Positions 42,452 to 50,586 of a stretch of DNA of 64,000 nucleotides are shown in pieces (positions within the stretch are counted from its first letter, which is position 1; every line of letters begins with the position of its first letter). The notes below the pieces were generated by a model. The model was not told the origin of the DNA. It did no database searches and saw nothing but the letters and a program-made list of their open reading frames with translations. Where the stretch lies: positions 62,001 through 126,000 of the forward strand of contig CAUJHV010000070.1 of the NCBI GenBank assembly GCA_963205115.1, read 5' to 3'. A program made the position numbers and the translations under genes. The stretch comes from Pseudomonadota bacterium. GTDB lineage: Bacteria > Pseudomonadota > Gammaproteobacteria > Burkholderiales > Burkholderiaceae_C.

Positions 42452-43903
42452 ATGAACGAGATCCGCATGTTGATCGGCGGTGCGCGCTGCGCGTCCACGG
42501 CAGACAGCAGCTTCGAGCGCCGCAACCCGTTGGACGGCAGCGTCGCCACCCGCGCACCGGCCGCCACGCCGGACGACGCCCGGCGCGCGGTGGACGCGGC
42601 TGCGGCGGCGTTTGGCGCCTGGTCGGCCAAGGGGCCGGGCGAGCGGCGCGCGCTGCTGCTGAAGGCCGCGCACGTGCTCGAAGCCATGACGCCGCGTTTC
42701 ATCGCCACCATGGCCGCAGAGACCGGCGCTGCCGCACCCTGGGCGGGTTTCAACGTGCACCTCGCGGCCGGCATGCTGCAGGAAGCGGCGGCGCTGACGA
42801 CGCAGATCAGCGGCGAGCAGATCCCGTCGGACGTACCAGGCAGTGTCTCGCTGGCCCTGCGCGCGCCCGCCGGCGTGGTGCTGGGCATCGCGCCCTGGAA
42901 TGCGCCGGTCATCCTGGGCGTGCGCGCCGTGGCCGTGCCGCTGGCTTGCGGCAACACCGTGGTGCTCAAGGGCAGCGAGCTGTGCCCGGCCACGCACGGC
43001 CTGATCGTCGATGCCTTCGAGGAGGCGGGTTTCCCGCCCGGAGTGATCAATTTCGTGACCAATGCGCCGGCCGATGCCGCGGCCGTGGTCGACGCGATGG
43101 TGGCGCATCCGCGCGTGCGCCGCGTCAATTTCACCGGCTCCACGCGCGTGGGGCGGCTCATCGCGCGGACCTGTGCCGAGCACCTGAAGCCCGTCGTGCT
43201 GGAACTCGGCGGCAAGGCCCCGCTGCTGGTGCTGGACGACGCCGATCTGGAAGCCGCCGTGAACGGTGCGACCTTCGGTGCCTTTGCCAACAGCGGGCAG
43301 ATCTGCATGAGCACCGAGCGCATCGTGGTCGATGAGTCGGTGGCCGATGCCTTCGTGGCCAAGCTGGCCGCACGCGCCGTGGGGCTGCCGCTGGGCGATC
43401 CGCGCAAGGGGCCGGTGGTGCTGGGTTCGGTGGTCGATACGGGCACGGTGGAGCGCTGCAACGCGCTGATCGACGATGCGTTGGCGCAAGGCGCCACGCT
43501 CGTCTGCGGCGGCAAGGCCGACAGCACCTTGATGCCCGCGACCTTGCTGGATCACGTGACCCCCGCCATGCGCATCTACCACGAAGAAAGCTTCGGGCCC
43601 GTCAAACCCATCGTGCGGGTGCGCGGCGAAGACGAGGCGGTGCGCGTGGCCAACGACAACGCCTATGGCCTGTCCGCAGCCGTCTTCACCAAGGACACCG
43701 CGCGCGGCTGGCGCGTGGCGCAGCGCATCGAGTCGGGCATCTGCCACATCAATGGCCCGACGGTCCACGACGAAGCGCAAATGCCCTTCGGCGGCGTGAA
43801 GGGCTCGGGCTGGGGCCGATTCGGCGGCAAGGCCGGAATCGAGGCCTTCACCGAGCTGCGCTGGGTGACCATGCAGATGGGCGAGCGGCACTACCCGTTC
43901 TGA
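42452..43903 (+). CDS. NAD(P)-dependent aldehyde dehydrogenase, vanillin/salicylaldehyde dehydrogenase-like
   Basis: 483 residues of the ALDH superfamily. Asn150 lies in APWNAP, FTGSTRVGR binds the cofactor, Glu251 lies in LELGGK, and the nucleophile Cys285 in NSGQICMSTER. The ICMSTERI form and the MPFGGVKGSGWGRFGG end are those of vanillin, benzaldehyde and salicylaldehyde dehydrogenases. It begins 15 bases after the ThDP enzyme, so an aldehyde released by that enzyme is the natural substrate and an aromatic carboxylate the product (inference). Confidence 0.92.
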   Translation: MNEIRMLIGGARCASTADSSFERRNPLDGSVATRAPAATPDDARRAVDAAAAAFGAWSAKGPGERRALLLKAAHVLEAMTPRFIATMAAETGAAAPWAGFNVHLAAGMLQEAAALTTQISGEQIPSDVPGSVSLALRAPAGVVLGIAPWNAPVILGVRAVAVPLACGNTVVLKGSELCPATHGLIVDAFEEAGFPPGVINFVTNAPADAAAVVDAMVAHPRVRRVNFTGSTRVGRLIARTCAEHLKPVVLELGGKAPLLVLDDADLEAAVNGATFGAFANSGQICMSTERIVVDESVADAFVAKLAARAVGLPLGDPRKGPVVLGSVVDTGTVERCNALIDDALAQGATLVCGGKADSTLMPATLLDHVTPAMRIYHEESFGPVKPIVRVRGEDEAVRVANDNAYGLSAAVFTKDTARGWRVAQRIESGICHINGPTVHDEAQMPFGGVKGSGWGRFGGKAGIEAFTELRWVTMQMGERHYPF

Positions 43904-44078
43904 TCGCGGCTGGCCGGTCCGCGCCTGCGGCCATGTACCCGGGGCACGGCGGGTCGCCGGCCGCCAGAACGGGATGGTGATTCAAAACCTTGCCGGACGG
44001 CCTCCCCGGGCCACCGATGCGACCGCCCCATACGCCAGAATGGTTCGGTTCAAGGGTCCCGGAACAAGGACGGACGAG

Positions 44079-44873
44079 ATGGTCGATGACCTGCTGGCGG
44101 AATGCCGCGAACTGGCCGCGCTGTGCGAGACCCTGAGCGCCGAAGATTGGCACCGCGCCAGCGCCTTCTACGGCTGGACGCCGTGGGACGAGATCGCGCA
44201 CCTGTGCTACTTCGACGAAACGGCGCTGGTTTCGGCCACCGACCCCGCGCGCTTTGTGTCCGAGGCGCAGGCGCTGAGCGCGCGCATGGCGGCCGACGAG
44301 CCGATCAGTGCTGTCGCGCGGGCGCGCTTCGGCGCGCTGGACGGCGCGGCTCTGCTGGAGCGCTGGCGCCAGGGCTTCGAGACGCTGGCGGCCGCGCTGG
44401 CCCCGCTGGACCCCAAGGCGCGCCTGAACTGGTACGGCCCGCCCATGAGCGCCCGCTCGTTTGCCACCGCCCGGCTGATGGAAACCTGGGCCCATGGCCA
44501 GGATATCTGGGACGTCATGCGGCGGCCGCGGCCCGGCAACGCGCGCCTCAAGCACATCGCCCACCTGGGCGTGACCACCTATGGCTGGACCTTCGTCAAC
44601 CGCGGCCTGCCTGTGCCCGACGCCAGCCCGGGTGTGTCGCTGGCCGCACCGGACGGCAGCACCTGGACCTGGGGCGACCCCGGCGGCGTTCACGCGGTCA
44701 GCGGCCCGGCGCTGGACTTCTGCCTGGTCGTGACGCAGCGGCGGCATCTGGACGACACGGCGCTGCGGGTGACACCCGGCCCCATGACGGACTGGATGCA
44801 CATGGCGCAGTGCTTCGCCGGCCCACCAGCCGACGGGCCAGCCCCCGGCGTGCGGCGCGTCGACGCGGCATGA
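44079..44873 (+). CDS. TIGR03084-like metal-binding protein (DinB/maleylpyruvate isomerase fold)
   Basis: 264 residues from ATG at 44079, which has AAGGA eight bases upstream; the open frame extends 35 codons further but without family similarity. The four-helix DinB/MDMPI fold is seen from LSAEDWHRASAFYGWTPWDEIAHLCYFDE (first His) and METWAHGQDIWD (the H-x3-D pair), which together bind a divalent metal. Related actinobacterial enzymes use mycothiol; this host type should use glutathione, so the thiol partner is unclear. It is 75 bases or more after the aldehyde dehydrogenase on the same strand and may belong to the same catabolic unit. Confidence 0.75.
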   Translation: MVDDLLAECRELAALCETLSAEDWHRASAFYGWTPWDEIAHLCYFDETALVSATDPARFVSEAQALSARMAADEPISAVARARFGALDGAALLERWRQGFETLAAALAPLDPKARLNWYGPPMSARSFATARLMETWAHGQDIWDVMRRPRPGNARLKHIAHLGVTTYGWTFVNRGLPVPDASPGVSLAAPDGSTWTWGDPGGVHAVSGPALDFCLVVTQRRHLDDTALRVTPGPMTDWMHMAQCFAGPPADGPAPGVRRVDAA

Positions 44874-44903
44874 CAGCGCGGGGCTGTCTGGCAGGGCCCG
44901 GAC

Positions 44904-45779
44904 ATGCCCGGTGAACCGCTGAGCCTGGCGCACCGGGAGTTCCTCGAACCGCTCATCCGCGCGCGGCGCCAGGAGGCGCCAGACGCGCCACAGGCGACGC
45001 TGTCGGACCTGAGCCTGGCCAATCTTTTTCTGTTCCGGGCCGCACACGACTGGCACGTACAGCCCGGCGAGTGGCCGTCACTCACCGGCCGCGCCTATGA
45101 CGGCGCACGCGTGGTGGTGCCGCTGTTCGCACTGGAAGCCGCGCCGCCTTCAGCCCTGGAGGGTCTGCTGCAGGGACACGACGCCTTCGCCCCTCTGAGC
45201 GCGTCTCACGTGGCGCGGCTGGATCCGACACGCTTCGCGCTCAGCCACTCGCGCGACGACGCCGACTACGTCTACCCTGCCGATCAATTCCGGCAGTACC
45301 GTGGCAGCTTGCTGCAGAAGAAGGGCAACCTGGTCCGGCAGCTGCTCGCGTCGCATGCGGTCGATGTGCAGCCGTACGGGGAGGCCCTGGCCGACGAGGC
45401 GCGGACGGTGCTCGATGGCTGGCTGCGCGACAAGTCCCAGCCCGCTGGCGGCGCCGACGACGACCCCTGCCGCGAGGCGCTGGCCATGGCGTCGGTGCTG
45501 GGCCTGCACGGCCTGCTGTTCCGTGTCGACGGGCGTGCGGCGGGCTTCCTGCTGGCCGAGTGGCTCGCACCGGGGGTGCTCGTCATCCGTTTTGCCAAGG
45601 CCCTGGCGGTCTTCAAGGGCCTGTACCAGCACATGTTCCAGCACCTCTGCCAGGCGGATCCCGATCTGGCTTGGCTGAATTTCGAGCAGGACCTGGGCCT
45701 GCGCAATTTCCGCCAGACCAAGCTGTCCTACGGTCCGGCGGCCCTCTTGACCAAATTCCGGGTGCGCTGGGTCGGCTGA
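44904..45779 (+). CDS. DUF2156-like protein (GNAT-fold, LPG-synthase C-terminal relative)
   Basis: 291 residues. A motif YPADQFRQYRGSLLQKKGNLVRQLL (about 113-137) and the ending NFEQDLGLRNFRQTKLSYGPAALLTKF agree with DUF2156, a double GNAT-fold domain related to the aminoacyl-transfer domain of phosphatidylglycerol lysyltransferase. It has no membrane domain, so it is soluble. Function unknown. It follows the TIGR03084-like gene by 30 bases and is the last gene before the rpoH promoter region. Confidence 0.7.
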   Translation: MPGEPLSLAHREFLEPLIRARRQEAPDAPQATLSDLSLANLFLFRAAHDWHVQPGEWPSLTGRAYDGARVVVPLFALEAAPPSALEGLLQGHDAFAPLSASHVARLDPTRFALSHSRDDADYVYPADQFRQYRGSLLQKKGNLVRQLLASHAVDVQPYGEALADEARTVLDGWLRDKSQPAGGADDDPCREALAMASVLGLHGLLFRVDGRAAGFLLAEWLAPGVLVIRFAKALAVFKGLYQHMFQHLCQADPDLAWLNFEQDLGLRNFRQTKLSYGPAALLTKFRVRWVG

Positions 45780-46060
45780 GCGCCGTCAGTCGGCATGCGG
45801 GTGCTGGAAGCGGCGGGCGGGGACCTCTGCGCCTGGCCCCTAGAACCCTGCTGGCAGGGGCTGCAGACCGTCCCGCCACTGCTTGTGGGGATGTGCGTGG
45901 CCGCGGCGGATCTTTATGTTCCGTTCTGCTGCGGCCATCTGACCCGGATGGGTTTCGCGCACCAGCCGACGAACGCGGGCGGGGACGAGTCCCGCCATGG
46001 ACCTTCGGTCGAGTCGGGTTCTCGGGCCTGGCCCGCCGACTGTGTCAACATCGATACGTG

Positions 46061-46074
46061 TGATAGATCTATCA
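46061..46074. promoter_or_regulatory. Perfect 14-base palindrome upstream of rpoH
   Basis: TGATAGATCTATCA is a perfect inverted repeat, about 110 bases before the rpoH start and 39 before the CIRCE box. It could be an operator for a second regulator of rpoH or the end of an upstream unit. The rest of 45780-46060 shows nothing I can assign. Confidence 0.4.
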
Positions 46075-46112
46075 GGAGTGTGTATTCACCCACATCGCAC
46101 GGGGATCCGTTG

Positions 46113-46139
46113 TCAGCACTCTCACCCTGGGAGTGCTAA
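46113..46139. promoter_or_regulatory. CIRCE element (HrcA operator) at the rpoH promoter
   Basis: TCAGCACTC, nine bases, GAGTGCTAA. The CIRCE consensus is TTAGCACTC-N9-GAGTGCTAA, so only one base differs and the spacing is exact. It overlaps the extended -10 of rpoH, so HrcA would block transcription at normal temperature and release it on heat shock. Confidence 0.88.
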
Positions 46140-46142
46140 TAT
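46134..46142 (+). promoter_or_regulatory. rpoH: Extended -10 promoter of rpoH
   Basis: TGCTAATAT has the TGn extension and a near-consensus -10 hexamer. It begins inside the right arm of the CIRCE box, 40 bases before the rpoH ATG. TTGTCA at 46110-46115 is a possible -35 but the spacing of 21 is long, fitting an extended -10 promoter that does not need a good -35. Confidence 0.6.
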
Positions 46143-46181
46143 TTTGGGAACCCGACTTATCGGGATGGCTCCAAGGAGCGT

Positions 46182-47108
46182 ATGAAGACGATGAGCACCT
46201 CTACCGCCCTGTCCCTGCGTGACCCGTGGTCGCTGGTTCCCTCGCTGGGCAACCTCGACGCGTATATCAGCGCGGTCAACCGGATGCCGATGCTGACGGC
46301 CGCCGAAGAGGCCGATCTGGCCCGTCGCCTGCGTCAGAACGGCGACATCGAAGCCGCCGGCCGCTTGGTGTTGTCGCACCTGCGCCTGGTGGTGTCGCTG
46401 TCGAGGCAGTACCTGGGCTACGGCCTGCCGCAAGGCGACCTGATCCAGGAGGGCAATGTGGGCCTGATGAAGGCTGTGCGCCGTTTCGACCCCGAACAGG
46501 GCGTGCGCCTGGTGTCCTACGCCATCCACTGGATCAAGGCCGAGATCCACGAATACATCCTGCGCAACTGGCGCATGGTGAAGGTCGCCACGACGAAGGC
46601 GCAGCGCAAGCTGTTCTTCAATCTGCGCTCCATGAAGCAGGTCTTCAAGGCGGGCGCTGCCGAAGGCGACACCCACCGCAGCGCGCTGACCGCGGCCGAG
46701 ATCGCCATCGTGGCGCGCGAGCTGAACGTGAAGCCCGAAGAAGTCACCGAGATGGAGACGCGGATGGCCGGCGGCGACGTCGCGCTGGAGCCGCCGGGCG
46801 ACGACGGCGAAGACGAATTTGCGCCGATCGCCTACCTGGCCGACGAACGCCAGGAGCCCACGCACACGATCGAGGCCCGCCAGCGGGACCTCATGGCCGG
46901 TGAAGGCATCCTGCGTGCGCTGGACAGCCTGGATGCGCGCAGCCGCCGCATCGTCGAAGAGCGCTGGCTCAAGGTGAACGACGACAGCTCGGGCGGCATG
47001 ACGCTGCACGACCTGGCGGCGGAATACGGTGTCAGCGCCGAGCGCATCCGCCAGATCGAAGTGGCGGCGATGAAGAAGATGCGCAAGTCGCTGGAAGTGG
47101 CCGCCTGA
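46182..47108 (+). CDS. rpoH: Heat-shock sigma factor RpoH (sigma-32)
   Basis: 308 residues. Region 1.2/2.1 starts NLDAYISAVNRMPMLTAAEEADLARRL, region 2.3-2.4 reads RRFDPEQGVRLVSYAIHWIKAEIHEYILRNWRMVKVATTKAQ, and the RpoH box RKLFFNLR lies at residues 142-149. Region 4 ends in the HTH AAEYGVSAERIRQIEVAAMKKM. It directs polymerase to heat-shock promoters. AAGGAG precedes the ATG. Regulation by HrcA is indicated by the CIRCE box over its promoter. A UUCG-loop terminator follows, so it is monocistronic. Confidence 0.97.
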   Translation: MKTMSTSTALSLRDPWSLVPSLGNLDAYISAVNRMPMLTAAEEADLARRLRQNGDIEAAGRLVLSHLRLVVSLSRQYLGYGLPQGDLIQEGNVGLMKAVRRFDPEQGVRLVSYAIHWIKAEIHEYILRNWRMVKVATTKAQRKLFFNLRSMKQVFKAGAAEGDTHRSALTAAEIAIVARELNVKPEEVTEMETRMAGGDVALEPPGDDGEDEFAPIAYLADERQEPTHTIEARQRDLMAGEGILRALDSLDARSRRIVEERWLKVNDDSSGGMTLHDLAAEYGVSAERIRQIEVAAMKKMRKSLEVAA

Positions 47109-47134
47109 GGCGGTACCTTCCGGACTGATTGCCA

Positions 47135-47154
47135 GACGGCCCTTCGGGGCCGTC
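47135..47154 (+). terminator. UUCG-tetraloop terminator after rpoH
   Basis: GACGGCCC and GGGCCGTC form a perfect eight-pair stem closed by a TTCG loop, 27 bases after the rpoH stop, followed by GCCGTTTG. The T run is short but the tetraloop hairpin is very stable. It lies before the converging sco gene. Confidence 0.75.
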
Positions 47155-47174
47155 GCCGTTTGTGCGGCGCCCGA

Positions 47175-47792
47175 TCAGCCTTCGGCCATCAGTTGCTTCA
47201 GGTCCTGCAGCATCGCCTCGGGACCCATGCCGTGGCGGGTGAACAGCCGCACCCGGCCCTTGGTGTCGAAGACATAGGCGCCGGCCGTGTGGTCGATCGT
47301 GTAGCTGCCCTCGGTGCGTCCAGGCACCTTGGCATAGAAGACCTTGAAGTGTTTGGCCGTGGCGGCAGTGGCTTCGGGCGTGCCGCGCAGCGCCACGAAG
47401 CTGGAATCGAAATTGGCCATGTAGGCCTTCAGCAGCTGCGGGGTGTCGCGGTCCGGATCGAGACTGACGAAGACCGCTTGCAGCTTGGCGCCATCCGGGC
47501 CCAGCCGGCGCTTGACCTCGGCCAGCTCCTGCAGGGTCGACGGACACACGTCCGGACACTGCGTGAAGCCGAAGAAGACCACCACCACCTTGCCCTTGAA
47601 GTCGGCCAGCGTGCGGTCCTTGCCGTCGGCGTCCGTCATGGCCAGCGTCTTGGCATAGTCGGCGCCAGTGATGTCGATGCCTTTGAAGGTGCCGGGCGAG
47701 GACATCTGGGGAGCGCGGTCGCAGGCGCTCAGCGCCACTACCGACGCCAGCAGGGCGGACAGGATCAGGGTGCGGCGAACGTTCGTAGCCAT
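47175..47792 (-). CDS. SCO1/SenC copper chaperone for cytochrome oxidase CuA
   Basis: 205 residues. A lipoprotein-like leader (ILSALLASVVALSAC, Cys24) is followed by a thioredoxin fold with copper site Cys-Pro-Asp-Val-Cys in FFGFTQCPDVCPSTL and the distal His in YTIDHTAGAYVFD, the three ligands known for Sco. It delivers copper to CuA of subunit II. The start overlaps the end of ctaB by 28 bases. It is last in the run SURF1, membrane protein, ctaA, ctaB, sco. Confidence 0.93.
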   Translation of the reverse strand: MATNVRRTLILSALLASVVALSACDRAPQMSSPGTFKGIDITGADYAKTLAMTDADGKDRTLADFKGKVVVVFFGFTQCPDVCPSTLQELAEVKRRLGPDGAKLQAVFVSLDPDRDTPQLLKAYMANFDSSFVALRGTPEATAATAKHFKVFYAKVPGRTEGSYTIDHTAGAYVFDTKGRVRLFTRHGMGPEAMLQDLKQLMAEG

Positions 47793-48685
47793 GGGTCCAG
47801 GTAGTGATCGATCAGCAGCGCCGCAAACAGCAGCGACAGGTGCCAGATCGAGAAGCGGAAGGTCTTGCGGGCCAGTGCGTCGCTGTAGTGTTTCCACAGC
47901 CGCCATGCGTAGGAGATGAACCCGGCGCCCAGTATCGTTGCGGCCAGGAGATAGAACGGGCCGCTCATGCGGACCACGAACGGCAGCAGCGTGGCCGCAA
48001 ACAGCACCACCGTATACAGCAACACCTGCAGCCGCGTGAATTCCGATCCGTGCGTCACGGGCAGCATCGGCAGCCCTGAGCGCCGGTAGTCTTCGACGCG
48101 GTACAGCGCCAGCGCCCAGAAGTGCGGCGGCGTCCACAGGAAGATGATCAGGCACAGGATCAAGGCCTCGTGGCCCACGTCGCCGCGCAAGGCCGCCCAA
48201 CCCAGCACCGGCGGCATCGCGCCCGACGCGCCGCCGATGACGATGTTTTGCGGCGTCAGCGGCTTGAGCACCACCGTGTAGATCACGGCGTAGCCGACGA
48301 AGGTGGCCAGCGTGAGCCACATGGTGAGCGGGTTGACCTCGAACCACAGCAGCGCTGATCCGGCCACGCACAGGGCGGTGGAAAACGCGAGCGTCTCGGT
48401 GCGCGAGAGTTCGCCCTTGGCCGTCGCCCGCCACGCGGTGCGCGCCATCTTGGCGTCGATCTGCTGCTCGATCAGGCAGTTGAAGGCGGCGGCAGCGCCG
48501 GCCACCAGCCAGATGCCGACGGTGGCGGCCAGGGTGACGCGCCATTCGGGCAGGCCGGGGACGGCCAGCAGCATGCCGATGAGCGCGCAGAAGACGATCA
48601 GCTGCACGACACGCGGCTTGGTCAGCGCGTAGAACTGCGACCAGCGGCTGCTGCGCGGAGGGGATTGGGCGAGCGTCTGGGACAT
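47765..48685 (-). CDS. ctaB: Protoheme IX farnesyltransferase (heme O synthase)
   Basis: 306 residues with about nine membrane helices (UbiA superfamily). The first aspartate-rich-type motif is seen as NCLIEQQIDAKMARTAWR, and the second loop as YRVEDYRRSGLPMLPVTHG, both characteristic of CyoE/CtaB. LTKPRVVQLIVFCALIG is the family start. It attaches a farnesyl group to heme B to make heme O for the oxidase. It lies 12 bases after ctaA and overlaps sco. Confidence 0.96.
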   Translation of the reverse strand: MSQTLAQSPPRSSRWSQFYALTKPRVVQLIVFCALIGMLLAVPGLPEWRVTLAATVGIWLVAGAAAAFNCLIEQQIDAKMARTAWRATAKGELSRTETLAFSTALCVAGSALLWFEVNPLTMWLTLATFVGYAVIYTVVLKPLTPQNIVIGGASGAMPPVLGWAALRGDVGHEALILCLIIFLWTPPHFWALALYRVEDYRRSGLPMLPVTHGSEFTRLQVLLYTVVLFAATLLPFVVRMSGPFYLLAATILGAGFISYAWRLWKHYSDALARKTFRFSIWHLSLLFAALLIDHYLDPWLRTFAAP

Positions 48686-48697
48686 GCGTGAAGAATT

Positions 48698-49846
48698 CTA
48701 GGCAGCGTGCGGATCGGGACGTCCGCGGACCCCGACGCCCGCCGGGTGATACCGGTGCGAACGCGCCATCAGCGACGTGCCCACGGCCACCAGGGCCGCG
48801 GCGCCCGCGCTGTGCATCAAGGCGGCGGCCAGCGGCCAGCCCAGCACGACGTTCGACAGTCCGCTGGCCAGCTGAGCCGCTGCCAGGCCGCCGACCCAGG
48901 CCGCCGGGCGGTGGCCGATGGCCTGACGCTCTTGCCACAGACGCCACGCCACGAACGCCAGCAGCCCCAGGGCAATCACCGCGAAGGCCCGGTGAACCAC
49001 GTGGATGGCGACCAGCGAAGGCAAACCCAGGAGCTGGCCATCGGTGGTCTGGCCCAAGTGGCGAAAGGCCGAAAACGCCTGTTCGAATTCCATGTCCTGC
49101 GGCCACCATTGGCCATTGCACTGCGGGAATCCGCTGCAGGCCAGCACCGCATAGTTGGTCGAGACCCATCCGCCCAGCAGGCACTGGATCCACAGGGCCG
49201 CAACCGCCGCCAGCAGCAGCCCGCGCGTGCCGTCGGTCAAGGCCAGCGGACGCTGCTGCCAGCGTTCGTACTGGACGACCAGCAACGCCAGCAGGAACTG
49301 GCCGCCCAGGAGGTGCAGGGTGACGATCGCCGGGTAGAGCTTCAACGTGACCGTGTACTTGCCAAACAGCCCCTGGATCACGACCCAGACCAGGGTGGCC
49401 GTAGCCCACCAGGGCGAGTGCGGGAGCTCGCGGCGTCGGATCCAGCTCGCCACGGCCAGCACCAGGATCAAGCCGCCGACCGTCATGGCCAGGTAGCGGT
49501 GGATCATCTCGATCCAGGCCTTGCTGTGCGTGACCGGGCCCGTGGGCATCGCCGCTTCTTCGGCGGCAATCTGCCGCGCCGCGCCCACGGGGCTGGCCTG
49601 GCCGTAGCAGCCCGGCCAGTCAGGGCAGCCCAGGCCCGAATCCGTCAGCCGCGTGAACGACCCGAAGACCACCAGGTCGAAGGTCAGCACCACGGTCAGC
49701 GCCGTCAATGCGGCCAGCCAGGCGCTGGCGCCCTGCCCGCGGCGCCGCCAGGCGAGCCAGCCCAGCACCACCGCGGCGGCGAGCGCGGCGCCCGCCAGCA
49801 GTTGCACCGCTGGGGCGAGATCGACCAGGTTCGTGCTGCTCTTCAT
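48698..49846 (-). CDS. ctaA: Heme A synthase (COX15/CtaA)
   Basis: 382 residues, eight predicted helices. Family points: VFGSFTRLTDSGLGCPDWPGCYG, the heme-ligand histidines in IEMIHRYLA and IVTLHLLGGQ in the first half and VAIHVVHRAFA and ALMHSAGAAAL in the second, and the Cys pair in ACSGFPQCNGQWWP. It oxidises heme O to heme A. The ATG at 49846 gives the normal length; the open frame extends further but without similarity. The ribosome site is weak. Upstream lies a membrane protein gene (26 bases). Confidence 0.95.
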   Translation of the reverse strand: MKSSTNLVDLAPAVQLLAGAALAAAVVLGWLAWRRRGQGASAWLAALTALTVVLTFDLVVFGSFTRLTDSGLGCPDWPGCYGQASPVGAARQIAAEEAAMPTGPVTHSKAWIEMIHRYLAMTVGGLILVLAVASWIRRRELPHSPWWATATLVWVVIQGLFGKYTVTLKLYPAIVTLHLLGGQFLLALLVVQYERWQQRPLALTDGTRGLLLAAVAALWIQCLLGGWVSTNYAVLACSGFPQCNGQWWPQDMEFEQAFSAFRHLGQTTDGQLLGLPSLVAIHVVHRAFAVIALGLLAFVAWRLWQERQAIGHRPAAWVGGLAAAQLASGLSNVVLGWPLAAALMHSAGAAALVAVGTSLMARSHRYHPAGVGVRGRPDPHAA

Positions 49847-49872
49847 GGTGGGGTGACGGGCCTGCCGGCGCC

Positions 49873-50586
49873 TCAGCGGCCAGCCGTGTCCCAGCTGGCC
49901 GATGCACGCAGCAAGCGGTCCAGGTCCTTCTTCAGGCGCATGGGATCGGCCTTCGCCGGTACCCGCATCATCCATTCGCCCATCGGATCCACCAGGTAGA
50001 GATGGTCCTCGAGCGCGGCGCCTGGCGCCGGTTCCAGCCAGCGCGCGACGGCCTCACGCGGGACACGCAGGATGCGTGCGGGATCGGGTCCCTGCGTCAG
50101 GGCAGGCAGCAGTTCGGGGCGCGGCGGCGCGTCGTCGACCACCAGCCACAGCTTGTCCATGCGCGCGCGGTCCTTGCCGAGCATCTGGTGCACTTGGCGC
50201 TGCATGTACAGATGGGCCTCGCAGGTGGCGTTGCAGGCGCCAGTGGCAACCGACACCAGCAGCCACTGCCGGTGCAGGTCGCGGGCAGCCACGGGTTGGC
50301 CCTCCAGCGTGCGCAGTGGCAAATCCGCTGGCAGGCTGCGCGTGGGCTGGATCAGGTCGGCGTAGTTGTTGCGCGCCATGGGCCGCACGCCGAAATACGC
50401 GAGATACGACGCGACAACGGGTGCGGCGCAGATGGCCAGCACCAGCAGCATCTTCAGGCGTCCGGAAGCCGTGCGCCGTTCGGCCAGGGCCGCATCGACG
50501 CGCGGCATCGTGTGCACCGTCAGGCCGATGGGCTCAGTCAGGGCGGGCTCGCCGACGCCGGGGACGGATGATCTGGAACCAGACAT
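49873..50586 (-). CDS. Single-helix membrane protein of the oxidase assembly cluster
   Basis: 237 residues from ATG at 50586, or 211 from ATG at 50508; the segment LTVHTMP before the second ATG seems conserved in relatives, so I keep the longer form, which overlaps SURF1 by 53 bases. One helix (MLLVLAICAAPVVASYLAYF) near residues 46-65 is followed by a periplasmic domain with a thioredoxin-like look: LPLRTLEGQPVAARDLHRQWLLVSVATGACNATCEAHLYMQRQ. The C-N-A-T-C pair sits where Sco has CxxxC, suggesting a Sco-like copper or thiol role in oxidase assembly (inference). Between SURF1 and ctaA. Confidence 0.75.
   Translation of the reverse strand: MSGSRSSVPGVGEPALTEPIGLTVHTMPRVDAALAERRTASGRLKMLLVLAICAAPVVASYLAYFGVRPMARNNYADLIQPTRSLPADLPLRTLEGQPVAARDLHRQWLLVSVATGACNATCEAHLYMQRQVHQMLGKDRARMDKLWLVVDDAPPRPELLPALTQGPDPARILRVPREAVARWLEPAPGAALEDHLYLVDPMGEWMMRVPAKADPMRLKKDLDRLLRASASWDTAGR

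Noticed and set aside
42011..43891. Minus-strand open frame of 626 codons opposite the aldehyde dehydrogenase
   Set aside because: Shadow rich in His, Gly and Arg; the plus strand has the full ALDH active site.
47175..49409. Open frame of 744 codons joining sco with upstream sequence
   Set aside because: The upstream part is a frame-shifted shadow of ctaB and ctaA; the sco protein starts at 47792 with its lipoprotein leader.
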